Shown here in pieces: positions 1 to 7,942 of a stretch of 64,000 nucleotides of DNA. Both the position numbers and the translations under genes were made by a program. Origin of the DNA: Phormidium tenue FACHB-886 (lineage in GTDB: Bacteria; Cyanobacteriota; Cyanobacteriia; Elainellales; Elainellaceae); assembly GCF_014764505.1 (NCBI RefSeq), contig NZ_JACXWX010000002.1, positions 124,001-188,000 of the forward strand. The letters are read 5' to 3'. The stretch's first letter is position 1. Each line of letters begins with the position of its first letter. The notes below the pieces were generated by a model. It saw only the letters and a list, made by a program, of their open reading frames with translations, did no database searches and was not told where the DNA came from.

Positions 1-528
1 AACTACAAATGGCATTCCCCCTAAGCAGTACAGCACAACCCCCAGGACAATTTGCAGTTCGATGTAGTATCGGTGGCAAAACTGATAGAACGGATCATCG
101 TAAACATCTTTCGTCAACCGCTTTAGCTCTGTTTTAGCGGGAACATCGTGCATTAGCCAAGCAATGTGGCTCCACCAAAATCCTTGCGTTGAGTCGTGCG
201 GATCGGCAGCCTGATCGGAGTGTAAGTGGTGCATGCGGTGATAGCCGACCCAGCCCAGCACAGCACCTTGACCTGCTAATGTGCCACAAAGAATAAAGAA
301 GTACTCTAGCGCTCTGGGAACTTTGAAGCTGCGGTGAGTGGCTAAACGATGAAAGCCAAGAGAAATGCCCAAACCAATGGTGAGCCAATGCAGAAACACT
401 GCAACGCCAACTGCCGCCCAGCTAAAATATGCCGGAAGCAAGGCTAGCAGGGCTACAAGATGAAGGGCGATCGTAAAGCCGATCACATTCCAGCGTGGGC
501 GTGGCGGATTCAAACTTTCAAGCATCAT
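1..528 (-). CDS. desC: Acyl-lipid (delta-9 type) fatty acid desaturase, partial
   Basis: Membrane di-iron desaturase that would introduce the first double bond into membrane-lipid acyl chains. Reading the minus strand from ATG at 528 gives 176 codons that run off the left window edge, so the C-terminal half is missing. Two of the three histidine boxes are visible: HRLATH in the context GFHRLATHRSF, and HRMHH in the context GYHRMHHLHSD. Hydrophobic segments before the first box fit the first membrane hairpin. The pattern is that of cyanobacterial DesC / stearoyl-CoA desaturase-like enzymes; the exact regiospecificity is inferred from family resemblance. The start follows no strong ribosome binding site. 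Such genes are often cold-induced, but no specific cold element was recognised upstream. Confidence 0.88.
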   Translation of the reverse strand, partial: MMLESLNPPRPRWNVIGFTIALHLVALLALLPAYFSWAAVGVAVFLHWLTIGLGISLGFHRLATHRSFKVPRALEYFFILCGTLAGQGAVLGWVGYHRMHHLHSDQAADPHDSTQGFWWSHIAWLMHDVPAKTELKRLTKDVYDDPFYQFCHRYYIELQIVLGVVLYCLGGMPFVV

Positions 529-1216
529 TATGTTTAGATTTAGGCGACAAAGTGCTAAAGAATAGCGCTGTGATTGACAGCCCTATCGAGCGTAATCTTC
601 TTATTCACGGTATCTGGAGGAGATGCCAATCAAAGGACATCTAAACACCTCTCAGACGAAATCAGAAGAGATTAATAGAGATCAATAGGAGTGCATTGTC
701 TCTTTTTGGTTTTTGTCAGATGGTGAAGCCATTCCACAAAAACTGACACACTCCCTATCAATACCTATGGAGAGGTGAATCTATTCGAATGCCAGAAGTT
801 CCTAAAACCCTCCGACATCTAATTCGTTTAAGGTAGTGGCTAACAGCCAACATTAAGCGGATTCCACCTTCATTCATCGTTTAAGAGAATAACATGACCC
901 GGATGGAATCCCCTAGGTTGTCAAGCTGCCCCGAAGTAAGGAACATTTGCGTCCGATTAAGCTCTACTTTTTAAGCTTCACTTTAGACAACAACCAGAGG
1001 TGAAATCGGTTCTACGCTGAAGCGATATAGAATCACAGCAGATAATCACGACATTATTGCTATCTGCACCGAACCCATAGCGCTTTACGCTTGGATGAAT
1101 AGTGATTTTTGCTGTGTGCCGCGCTCCATTCAGCACACAGCAGAAAATCAGTACCTCACGCGATTGAAAATTACTACAGACAGCATTCTCCTGGAGAACT
1201 CAAACAAAACCCATGA
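529..1216. other. Gene-free region between the desaturase and cobL
   Basis: No convincing gene. It holds the desaturase promoter side and the 3' side of cobL. Short open frames here overlap cobL antisense and lack a ribosome binding site. Around 1076-1110 there is a weak resemblance (ATAGCGCTTTACGCTTGGAT) to the left end of the MITE-like repeat at 37232, probably a degenerate copy. Confidence 0.6.
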
Positions 1217-2419
1217 CTACTTCACTACAGTCCACTGGGTTACAGGAGACATTGCCTTCCAGCCCAAGAATTTGCCGATCGGTTCTGCTCGTTGGATCGC
1301 GATACGGGTTAGCTCTCCGCCTAGCTGATTGTGCCATTGAAATATCTGCTGTTCGCTTTCAACGGTCACTGCATTTGCAACTAACCGTCCCCCCACTGGC
1401 AGTGCATTCCAACAGGTTTGCAGCAGGTGATCTGTAGTCAGTCCGCCGCCAATGAAAATGGCATCTGGCTGCGGTAAGTCAGAAAGCACGGCGGGCGCTT
1501 TACCAGATACCAGATTTAGCGTGGGTGTGCCAAGCGCAGTTGCGTTATCAGTGATAAAGCGGAGGCGATCGGGATGCTGTTCGATGGCAATTGCCCGACA
1601 TCGAGGATGGCTCCGCATCCATTCAATGCCAATAGAACCACAGCCTGCCCCGACATCCCAAAGTAGCTGTCCGGGCAGGGGGGCAAGAGCAGCCAGCGTT
1701 ACAGCACGAATTTCTCGCTTTGTCAGCTGTCCATCGTGGTAATATGCGCTATCTGGTAGACCTGCCAACCGGCAGTAGGCTGATGTTTGGGCAGTCGCAA
1801 TACAATCGATCGCTATGGTATTCAAATCTGCCAGCTGAGTTTCTGTCCAGGTAGAAGCGATACCCTGAACGTTTCGCTCGTGAATTCCACCCATTCGTTC
1901 TAATACTGTGATTGAACTGTTGCCAAAGCCGCGATCGCTCAGCAGTTTGGCAACCGTGATAGGTGTATTGCTGCCCTCACTCAAAACTAATATTTTTGCG
2001 CCTGGGTAAAGGACTGCCTGAATCAAAGCTGGATCACGACCGCACAAGCTCAGCGTTTCTACTTCGGTTAACGACCAGCCCAACCGAGCACAAGCCAGGC
2101 TAAAGGCAGAAGGTGCAGGCAAGATGATCATTTCGGCGATCGAAACGTGCCGAAGCAGCGTTGTAGCAATGCCATAGCATAGGGGATCACCACTGGCTAG
2201 AACGCAAACCCTCTGCCCGCGACGGCGAATAATTTCTACTACTGTTTCAGCAATTGGTGAAGCCCAAGTGAGAGTTTCGCGGGAATCGTTTGGGAGTAGG
2301 GCAAGATGGCGCTTACCTCCCACTAGCAAATCTGCTTGCTCAACCAGCAAACGAGCAGCCGAACTTAATCCTGCCAGTCCGTCTTCACCAATGCCGACGA
2401 CCGAAAGCCATTTAGTCAT
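1217..2419 (-). CDS. cobL: Precorrin-6Y C5,15-methyltransferase (decarboxylating), CbiE-CbiT fusion
   Basis: Corrin-ring methyltransferase of cobalamin synthesis that methylates C5 and C15 and decarboxylates the C12 acetate side chain. The 400-residue protein is a fusion: residues ~1-200 are a CbiE-type tetrapyrrole methylase starting with VVGIGEDGLAGLS, and residues ~210-400 are a CbiT-type SAM methyltransferase with the motif WDVGAGCGSIGIEW. The length matches the fused CobL family. It is transcribed divergently from the riboswitch-cobG-cobH-cobI operon, which supports the pathway assignment. No B12 riboswitch was seen on its own short leader, so it may be regulated differently from the facing operon. 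Start is ATG at 2419. Confidence 0.93.
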   Translation of the reverse strand: MTKWLSVVGIGEDGLAGLSSAARLLVEQADLLVGGKRHLALLPNDSRETLTWASPIAETVVEIIRRRGQRVCVLASGDPLCYGIATTLLRHVSIAEMIILPAPSAFSLACARLGWSLTEVETLSLCGRDPALIQAVLYPGAKILVLSEGSNTPITVAKLLSDRGFGNSSITVLERMGGIHERNVQGIASTWTETQLADLNTIAIDCIATAQTSAYCRLAGLPDSAYYHDGQLTKREIRAVTLAALAPLPGQLLWDVGAGCGSIGIEWMRSHPRCRAIAIEQHPDRLRFITDNATALGTPTLNLVSGKAPAVLSDLPQPDAIFIGGGLTTDHLLQTCWNALPVGGRLVANAVTVESEQQIFQWHNQLGGELTRIAIQRAEPIGKFLGWKAMSPVTQWTVVK

Positions 2420-2612
2420 TTATGCTGATCTTTCTGGGTGCATAAGTTTGCGAGATCGTAGACTTTCCAAAAATCTTGAGCAAGACCCCAAGCTAGCTGG
2501 GCGCAATTAAACATTAAATGGAAAGGGGTATGGATCACTGGTTATCTGCGAATGACCCATGACAGATGACAAGCCTATCCAACGCTTATTTTCACCTAGC
2601 TATTTACTGCTC

Positions 2613-2640
2613 TTATGTTCCTACCTTTATGTTCTTACCT
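2613..2640. repeat. 14-bp tandem direct repeat upstream of the B12 riboswitch
   Basis: TTATGTTCYTACCT occurs twice head to tail (2613-2626 and 2627-2640, one mismatch). It lies about 130 bp before the riboswitch core, in the region where the promoter of the cobG operon should be. It could be a pair of operator half-sites or a slippage duplication. Confidence 0.85.
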
Positions 2641-2769
2641 TAATTGGTCTGCTTTATCCGATCAATTGGCAGTCATTGAAGGCGAATTTTAAGATTTTTT
2701 GTGTGAGTGGTGCTTGCGTGTCTCGCCTAAAAACCTGAACCGTTGGGTTAATAAGAAAGATTAGGCGAT

Positions 2770-2950
2770 CGAAGCAGGTGAATTGTGGTCGTGGTAGGCT
2801 CTATAAGCCGAAGCTGGGAAACTCTGGTGCAATTCCAGGACTGTGCCGCAACTGTGGTGAGGTTTGGTTAAGCCTCAAGTCAGAATGCCAGCTTGGGGTG
2901 TCTGGCGAAGGCTGAGACACTGTTCTTCTCAGATCCCTGCGTTGCACGGG
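2770..2950 (+). promoter_or_regulatory. Cobalamin (B12) riboswitch
   Basis: Recognised from the conserved core: GGGAAACTCTGGTGCAATTC, then CCAGGACTGTGCCGCAACTG, then the B12 box AAGTCAGAATGCCAGC at about 2876-2891. These match the adenosylcobalamin aptamer consensus. It leads the cobG-cobH-cobI operon, so bound B12 should repress synthesis genes. Downstream, CTCAGATCCC (~2927-2936) can pair with GGGGAAGGAG (~2948-2957), which contains the cobG Shine-Dalgarno. That suggests translational control by sequestering the ribosome site (inference). The outer ends are approximate. Confidence 0.93.
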
Positions 2951-2962
2951 GAAGGAGCCATC

Positions 2963-4459
2963 TTGTCTGTTCGATCGCCTGTAGGAGTCCACGATTCCTC
3001 GCTTCTCGCAAATTCGCCTACCTGCCCCGGCTTGTTCTACACTATCGCCGCGCAGGACGGGCAGCTAGTTCGCATTCGTATACCGGGCGGCTTGCTCAAC
3101 GGTTCGCAGTGTCGAGTGTTGGCAGAGGTTGCTGAGCAGCTGGGAAACGGAACAATTGACATTACAAACCGCGCCAATATACAAATCCGGGGGCTGCGAT
3201 CGGCAGTTCCAGCCACGATTTTGTCGCAGCTGCAGACGGCTAAACTGGCAGCGCCTTTAGGCGAAGTGGATCATCTCCGCAATATTATGGCAAGCCCAAC
3301 AGCGGGGATCGATCCAGCTCAGCTCCTGGATACCCGTCCCGCTGTGTGGGCGTTAGATGCGTATCTTGGCAGTGATGCTGCCTTGGCTGGGCTATCTCCC
3401 AAATTCAGCATTGGCTTAGATGGAGGCGAACAGGTTTCGATCGCCCAACAGCCCAATGACATTCGCTTGACGGCGATTGAGTATCCGGGTGATCTGGAGC
3501 TGGCGGCTGGGGTTTACTTCCGGCTAAGTTTAGCAAAAGCGGATGCAAGTCCGAACCCACAAATTTTGCTGAAACCAGAAGCCTGCGTTGCTGTGATAGC
3601 GGCGCTGGCAAACCTTTATCTCGCTCGGGTTCGCCAGATGCCAGAGGTACAGCTATCTGTTCGCAAACCGCGATTGAAACAAATTTTGACGAGCGTCGAT
3701 CTGACAAGCTATTTGGTTGGCAGCGTTGAGGGTGTTGCTGTTGTTCATCGCCCTGTAGATTCCCCTTGTGGTGCCGTCTGCGTGCCTTTAGGGATTCATC
3801 CCCAGCGAGATGGACGATCGTTCTTGGGGCTTGCCTTGCCCTTGGGACGGTTGCAAACTAGCCAGCTGCGGCAGCTTGCAGACTTAGCAGAACGCTACGG
3901 CAACGGCTGGCTCCGGCTGACGCCTTGGCGAAATTTGCTGCTTGCCGATTTACCGAACCACCACCTTGCCGCGGTGCAGCAAGCTATCGATCGGCTCGAC
4001 CTATCTGCAGCCGCAACTAGTGCTTGGGAGGGGATGGTTGCCTGTTCTGGCAGCACGGGCTGTGCCGCTTCTGCAACTGATACTCAGTCCGATGCCCTCA
4101 CCCTCGCTGCATCCCTAGAGCAACTGCCGTTAGATCAGCCCATTACGATCCATTTCAGCGGCTGTTCTAAGTCTTGTGCCCACCATGGCAGCAGCGACCT
4201 AACGCTTGTCGGGGTACAGAGCGAGACTGCGATCGCCAGCTATCAACTTTATGTGGGCGAGTTGGATGCAGCAGGCAAGGCGACCCAGCCTTTTGGGCGG
4301 CAGCTAGCAGCAGATTTGCTGCCGTCTGAGTTATCCCAGCGAGTGACTCAGCTATTGTCGCTGTATCAACAGCGGCGATCGCATTCCCGCCAAACTTTTC
4401 GGGAGTTTGCTAATCAGCACTTCACTCAACTGCAACACTGGTTCGATAGCGAGAAATAG
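2963..4459 (+). CDS. cobG: Precorrin-3B synthase-like protein (CobG family)
   Basis: Nitrite/sulfite-reductase-like iron-sulfur enzyme of cobalamin synthesis; the family makes precorrin-3B. The 498-residue protein has the duplicated ferredoxin-like half-domains (RIPGGLLNGSQCRVLAEVAE near the N-terminus and a second copy near LPLGRLQTSQLRQLA). It has the Cys pairs expected for the 4Fe-4S/siroheme site, CSGSTGC and CSKSC, at about residues 360-405. I chose TTG at 2963 because it follows GGGGAAGGAG at normal spacing. An in-frame ATG at 2864 lies inside the riboswitch aptamer and would add a non-conserved 33-residue leader. cobH follows 2 nt after the stop, indicating one operon. Confidence 0.88.
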   Translation: MSVRSPVGVHDSSLLANSPTCPGLFYTIAAQDGQLVRIRIPGGLLNGSQCRVLAEVAEQLGNGTIDITNRANIQIRGLRSAVPATILSQLQTAKLAAPLGEVDHLRNIMASPTAGIDPAQLLDTRPAVWALDAYLGSDAALAGLSPKFSIGLDGGEQVSIAQQPNDIRLTAIEYPGDLELAAGVYFRLSLAKADASPNPQILLKPEACVAVIAALANLYLARVRQMPEVQLSVRKPRLKQILTSVDLTSYLVGSVEGVAVVHRPVDSPCGAVCVPLGIHPQRDGRSFLGLALPLGRLQTSQLRQLADLAERYGNGWLRLTPWRNLLLADLPNHHLAAVQQAIDRLDLSAAATSAWEGMVACSGSTGCAASATDTQSDALTLAASLEQLPLDQPITIHFSGCSKSCAHHGSSDLTLVGVQSETAIASYQLYVGELDAAGKATQPFGRQLAADLLPSELSQRVTQLLSLYQQRRSHSRQTFREFANQHFTQLQHWFDSEK

Positions 4460-4461
4460 AA

Positions 4462-5091
4462 ATGCTGGACTACATCCGAGATGGAGATCAAATCTACCGC
4501 CATTCCTTTGCCATCATACGGGCAGAGGCAAATTTAGAACTGTTGCCTGCCGATCTGGTTTCGGTGGCGGTGCGGCTCATCCACACCTGTGGCATGACTG
4601 ACATTCCTACAGATTTGGTCGCTTCCCCCAACGCTGCCAGCCTCGGACGAGCTGCGCTAGCGGCGGGTTGCCCGATCCTCTGCGACTCGCAAATGGTTGC
4701 AGAGGGCATTACCCGCCGCCGCTTACCTGCCAACAATCGGGTGATTTGTACGCTGAATGCGCCAGATGTCCCTGCTTTGGCGCAGCAGTTAGAAAATACT
4801 CGATCGGCTGCGGCATTAGAGCTGTGGAAACCGCATCTGGCAGGAGCTGTAGTGGCGATCGGCAATGCTCCTACGGCTTTGTTTCGGCTGCTGGAACTGC
4901 TCGATGCAGGTGCTGCCAAACCAGCGCTCATTTTAGGATTTCCGGTTGGGTTTGTGGGGGCAGCAGAATCAAAGGCTGCTCTTGCAGCCGATAGTCGGGG
5001 AGTCCCCTTTATTACGCTGCAGGGACGGCGGGGCGGCAGCGCAATGGCGGCAGCGGCAGTTAATGCGTTGGCAAAAGAAGATGAGCTTTAA
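4462..5091 (+). CDS. cobH: Precorrin-8X methylmutase
   Basis: Catalyses the 1,5-methyl shift in precorrin-8X that gives hydrogenobyrinate or its cobalt counterpart (CobH/CbiC). The 209-residue length is normal for the family. Recognisable features are RHSFAIIRAEANL with the conserved His near the N-terminus, LIHTCGMTDI, the segment CDSQMVAEGITRRRL, and the C-terminal GFPVGFVGAAESKAAL typical of CbiC. It starts 2 nt after cobG and its end overlaps the cobI start, so translation is probably coupled and B12-controlled through the upstream riboswitch. Confidence 0.95.
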   Translation: MLDYIRDGDQIYRHSFAIIRAEANLELLPADLVSVAVRLIHTCGMTDIPTDLVASPNAASLGRAALAAGCPILCDSQMVAEGITRRRLPANNRVICTLNAPDVPALAQQLENTRSAAALELWKPHLAGAVVAIGNAPTALFRLLELLDAGAAKPALILGFPVGFVGAAESKAALAADSRGVPFITLQGRRGGSAMAAAAVNALAKEDEL

Positions 5092-5860
5092 ATCATTCAG
5101 AATGGAGAATGAGTCAGTGATTGATCAAGAGAACACACAGAAACAGACGATCGGACGGCTATATGGAATTGGTGTAGGACCAGGTGATCCAGAGCTGCTA
5201 ACTTTGAAAGCGCTACGGCGGCTGCAGGCTGCACCTGTCGTGGCTTATCCCGTCTCCAATGGCGGCAAAAGTTTGGCGCGATCAATCGTTGCAGGCTATT
5301 TACAAAGCCATCAAATTGAAGTGCCGCTGTGGTATCCCTTCAAGCTAGAGCAGTCCTCACAGCCCTACTACGACGAAGCTGCCCTGACGCTGGCAGGACA
5401 TCTGCAAGCAGGGCGCGATGTGGTGGTTCTTTGCGAAGGCGATCCATTTTTCTATGGTACGTTCATGTATTTGTTCACTCGGCTCAGCGATCGCTTTCCC
5501 ACCGAAGTGATTCCGGGTGTATCGAGCGTTATGGCAAATGCCGCCATGCTGGGAACGCCGCTGACCTATCGCAACGATATTTTTATGGTGATTCCAGCTA
5601 TTCTTCCGGCTGAGATTTTGGCAGAGCGGCTGGCGATCGCTGATGCGGCAGTAATTCTTAAGCTGGGTAGGCACTTTGCCAAGGTGTATGCTGTGCTTCA
5701 GCAATTAGGGCTGGCAGAACGGGCGCGCTATATTGAGCGGGCAACAATGCCAAACCAACGTATTGTGCCGCTGTCTGAAGTGGATCCAGAAGCAGTTCCC
5801 TATTTCTCGTTGATTTCAGTGCCAAGCCAGTGGCAGCCACAAGCTGAGACGGTTGGTTAA
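5081..5860 (+). CDS. cobI: Precorrin-2 C20-methyltransferase
   Basis: SAM-dependent tetrapyrrole methylase that methylates C20 of precorrin-2 (CobI/CbiL). Conserved motifs seen are GIGVGPGDPELLTLKA near the N-terminus, CEGDPFFYGTFMYL, and IPGVSSVMANAAMLGTPLTY. I placed the start at ATG 5081, which overlaps the last codons of cobH and follows AAAAGAAG, giving 259 residues. ATG 5102 is a reasonable alternative. Longer in-frame versions upstream are cobH sequence in another frame. It is the last gene of the riboswitch operon and is followed at once by a strong hairpin. Confidence 0.93.
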   Translation: MSFKSFRMENESVIDQENTQKQTIGRLYGIGVGPGDPELLTLKALRRLQAAPVVAYPVSNGGKSLARSIVAGYLQSHQIEVPLWYPFKLEQSSQPYYDEAALTLAGHLQAGRDVVVLCEGDPFFYGTFMYLFTRLSDRFPTEVIPGVSSVMANAAMLGTPLTYRNDIFMVIPAILPAEILAERLAIADAAVILKLGRHFAKVYAVLQQLGLAERARYIERATMPNQRIVPLSEVDPEAVPYFSLISVPSQWQPQAETVG

Positions 5861-5897
5861 GTACAGGTTTTGGAAGCCCCAAAACCTGTACAGTTCT
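5861..5897. terminator. Bidirectional terminator after cobI
   Basis: Perfect 13-bp stem GTACAGGTTTTGG / CCAAAACCTGTAC with a 5-nt loop, followed by TTCTTTT on the plus strand. It starts directly after the cobI stop and lies between convergent genes, so it can serve both. Confidence 0.85.
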
Positions 5898-5910
5898 TTT
5901 ACCATGCTGC

Positions 5911-6603
5911 CTACCGCCCAGCAGACTGCGGCCCTGCCCAGACGCTGTTGACCACACGACCAAAAGTGAGGGGGCGATCGTCTGCCGCCCTCACTGTCTT
6001 GGAGCTTTTGTCTACGGTATAGAGCGACCAATTTTCTTCGCCCATGATGCCTGCTCGGAAGAGAGCGCGATCGGGGTGGGCTTGGCTCCAGCCTAAGAGA
6101 ATCGCATTTGTATAGTTGAGCTGGGTGGGGGCAACGGTGTGGGTGGTATTGCTGCTTCGCTCCCAAATTACAGCGAAGTCTGTAGCGAGGCTGCTGCCAA
6201 ACAAAGATTCAAATTCTCGAATCAGCAGGCGATCGCCTGTTTCTGACCAGGCAACCGGAACCAGCATAGCGATCGTGCCAGACCAATCGGATAGGCTTGC
6301 TTCAGAGAAGGGATTGTCGGCAAACGGAGAACAGGCCAGGATGGTTTGTAGATCGCCTGTTTGCAGGTTTTCTAGCAGCAGAATACTGGTGATTCGGCTT
6401 CGCGTGAAATCTGTGGAAAGCTGCATTTGCATCCGGCTATAGGCAGCATATAAGCCATCGGGTGACACCAACGACGGACTGCGGTAATAGCGGACTCTGG
6501 GCGTGGCAGACGATTGCCCTTCCGAGAGCATCGACGCCACCCAACCCCATGGAACTGGATGAGGGCTACCAAGGGGATCAAGCTGGACAGGTTGGGAGAT
6601 CAT
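5911..6603 (-). CDS. Conserved hypothetical protein, beta-propeller-like
   Basis: A 230-residue protein I cannot name. It contains repeats reminiscent of PD40/WD-like blades: PSLVSPDGLYAAYSRMQMQL, then SILLLENLQTGDLQTIL, then VAWSETGDRLLIREFES and AVIWERSSNTTHTVAP. This alternation of genome-style 'as displayed versus as computed' strands suggests a partial propeller. There is no signal peptide or membrane segment, so it is probably cytoplasmic. It converges on cobI and ends at the shared terminator. The start ATG at 6603 is the first in frame; no strong ribosome site is visible. Confidence 0.7.
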   Translation of the reverse strand: MISQPVQLDPLGSPHPVPWGWVASMLSEGQSSATPRVRYYRSPSLVSPDGLYAAYSRMQMQLSTDFTRSRITSILLLENLQTGDLQTILACSPFADNPFSEASLSDWSGTIAMLVPVAWSETGDRLLIREFESLFGSSLATDFAVIWERSSNTTHTVAPTQLNYTNAILLGWSQAHPDRALFRAGIMGEENWSLYTVDKSSKTVRAADDRPLTFGRVVNSVWAGPQSAGR

Positions 6604-7148
6604 GGGATGTGTGAGGAGGGGGTAGACAGCAATGGGAAGCGGTGCGGCAAATAGTCAGAGAGTTGCCTAAGCAACTCCCCCCCACAAGGTTCAACTCTAG
6701 TGAACTTAGCGAGCCGACGGCTGAACTACGCTGAATGAATTAGTGTCTGGTGTAGCCTGATGGTGCTGAGTCGATGCAGTTGATCCGTACTGTATGGAAA
6801 CTATGCACTGAACCAATACAGACAGAATACATAAACAGCTTCTGGGCGTAACGCAGTGACACTCAGAAGCTGTTTCAATCTTTCCTGCCTACAGGTATAA
6901 CAATAGAGTTCGGCATCTGACAGCCGCCTCAGGAATGATTCTGCCAAAAATTGGCAAAAAGCTGGTTTGCTATAGATGTAATAGATGTAAGCTGACCAAC
7001 GGTATACCACAGAACCAAACAAGCAGTGCAGCCAGCGCTGATCACGTTGTGAATCTTAAGAAACAGGGCTCGTCCCCCAACACAGTTGCTCTTAACCCTA
7101 CCCCGGATGTGGGAGGATAAATGCTGTATGTTGCTGAGGAAGTTGGTA
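6604..7148. other. Gene-free region before rpiA with hairpins
   Basis: Divergent promoter region for the hypothetical at 5911 (-) and rpiA (+). It holds a small palindrome AGTTGC-CTAA-GCAACT near 6660-6675 and the larger inverted repeat at 6833-6875. Short open frames here have no coding character. Confidence 0.6.
6833..6875. repeat. 12-bp inverted repeat with an internal hairpin
   Basis: AAACAGCTTCTG (6833-6844) pairs perfectly with CAGAAGCTGTTT (6864-6875). The 19-nt loop contains GCGTAACGC, able to form a second short stem. There is no adjacent gene 3' end, so it is not an obvious terminator. It could be a leader structure, a small RNA or a remnant palindromic repeat. Confidence 0.75.
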
Positions 7149-7859
7149 ATGACGGCAGGACAAGATCCCATAAAGGTAATGAAGCAAGAGGTCGGCAGGG
7201 CGGCAGCGGCGCGGGTGCAGTCGGGGTCGATCGTGGGATTGGGAACGGGATCGACTACCGCCTTTGCGATTCAGTTTTTGGGTGATCGGCTGAAGTCTGG
7301 GGAACTCAAAGATATTAAAGGAGTGCCGACTTCATTTCAGGCATCTGTACTAGCGAAACAATATGGCATTCCGCTAACGACCTTAGATGAAGCAGATACG
7401 GTTGACATCGCGATCGACGGAGCCGACGAAGTAGATCCTCAGAAAAACTTGATCAAAGGCGGTGGCGCAGCTCACACGCGCGAAAAAATTGTGGATTCGC
7501 TGGCGACGCAGTTCATCGTAGTGGTAGACAGCAGCAAGATGGTCGATCGGCTTGGCTCCACGTTTGCGCTGCCGGTTGAGGTGCTGCCGATAGCATTGGC
7601 TCCGGTGACCCGGGCGATCGAGCGGCTAGGCGGTAAGCCAGAACTGCGGCTCGCCGTTAAGAAAGACGGCCCGGTGATCACTGACCAAGGCAACATGGTA
7701 CTGGATGTAACGTTCGACTCGATCGACAATCCGGCTGAGCTAGAGAAGACGCTGAACAACATTCCGGGTGTTTTGGAAAACGGTCTGTTTATTGGCGTGG
7801 CTGACTTGATCCTGATCGGTGAAATCAAAGACGGGCAGCCTAGCATCCGCGAGTTCTAG
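7149..7859 (+). CDS. rpiA: Ribose-5-phosphate isomerase A
   Basis: Interconverts ribose-5-phosphate and ribulose-5-phosphate in the Calvin and pentose-phosphate cycles; cytoplasmic. The 236-residue protein shows the family motifs [30 protein letters not shown] and [11 protein letters not shown], including the catalytic Asp/Lys region, and [11 protein letters not shown]-type sequence. I chose ATG 7149 because it follows GAGGAAG at good spacing and gives the usual start [16 protein letters not shown]. An upstream in-frame ATG at 7086 adds non-conserved sequence. It is monocistronic, ending at the hairpin at 7873. Confidence 0.97.
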   Translation: MTAGQDPIKVMKQEVGRAAAARVQSGSIVGLGTGSTTAFAIQFLGDRLKSGELKDIKGVPTSFQASVLAKQYGIPLTTLDEADTVDIAIDGADEVDPQKNLIKGGGAAHTREKIVDSLATQFIVVVDSSKMVDRLGSTFALPVEVLPIALAPVTRAIERLGGKPELRLAVKKDGPVITDQGNMVLDVTFDSIDNPAELEKTLNNIPGVLENGLFIGVADLILIGEIKDGQPSIREF

Positions 7860-7872
7860 ATGCTTATACTTC

Positions 7873-7897
7873 GAAAGCCGCGTATCGCGCGGCTTTC
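7873..7897. terminator. Terminator between rpiA and the DUF2325 gene
   Basis: Perfect 10-bp stem GAAAGCCGCG / CGCGGCTTTC with a 5-nt loop, 13 nt after the rpiA stop and between convergent genes. The T-tract is weak (AAAATGTAATTT). Confidence 0.75.
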
Positions 7898-7942
7898 AAA
7901 ATGTAATTTAGGTTTGTTTGGGCACAAAACGCCAGCTCGACG

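Noticed and set aside
134-388. Minus-strand ORF of 84 codons
   Set aside because: It overlaps the desaturase in another frame; the desaturase frame carries the His boxes.
1095-1437. Plus-strand ORFs near the cobL 3' end
   Set aside because: They run antisense into cobL, have no ribosome site, and show no recognisable sequence.
2864-2962. N-terminal extension of cobG from ATG 2864
   Set aside because: This sequence is the B12 aptamer and its expression platform; TTG 2963 has the Shine-Dalgarno.
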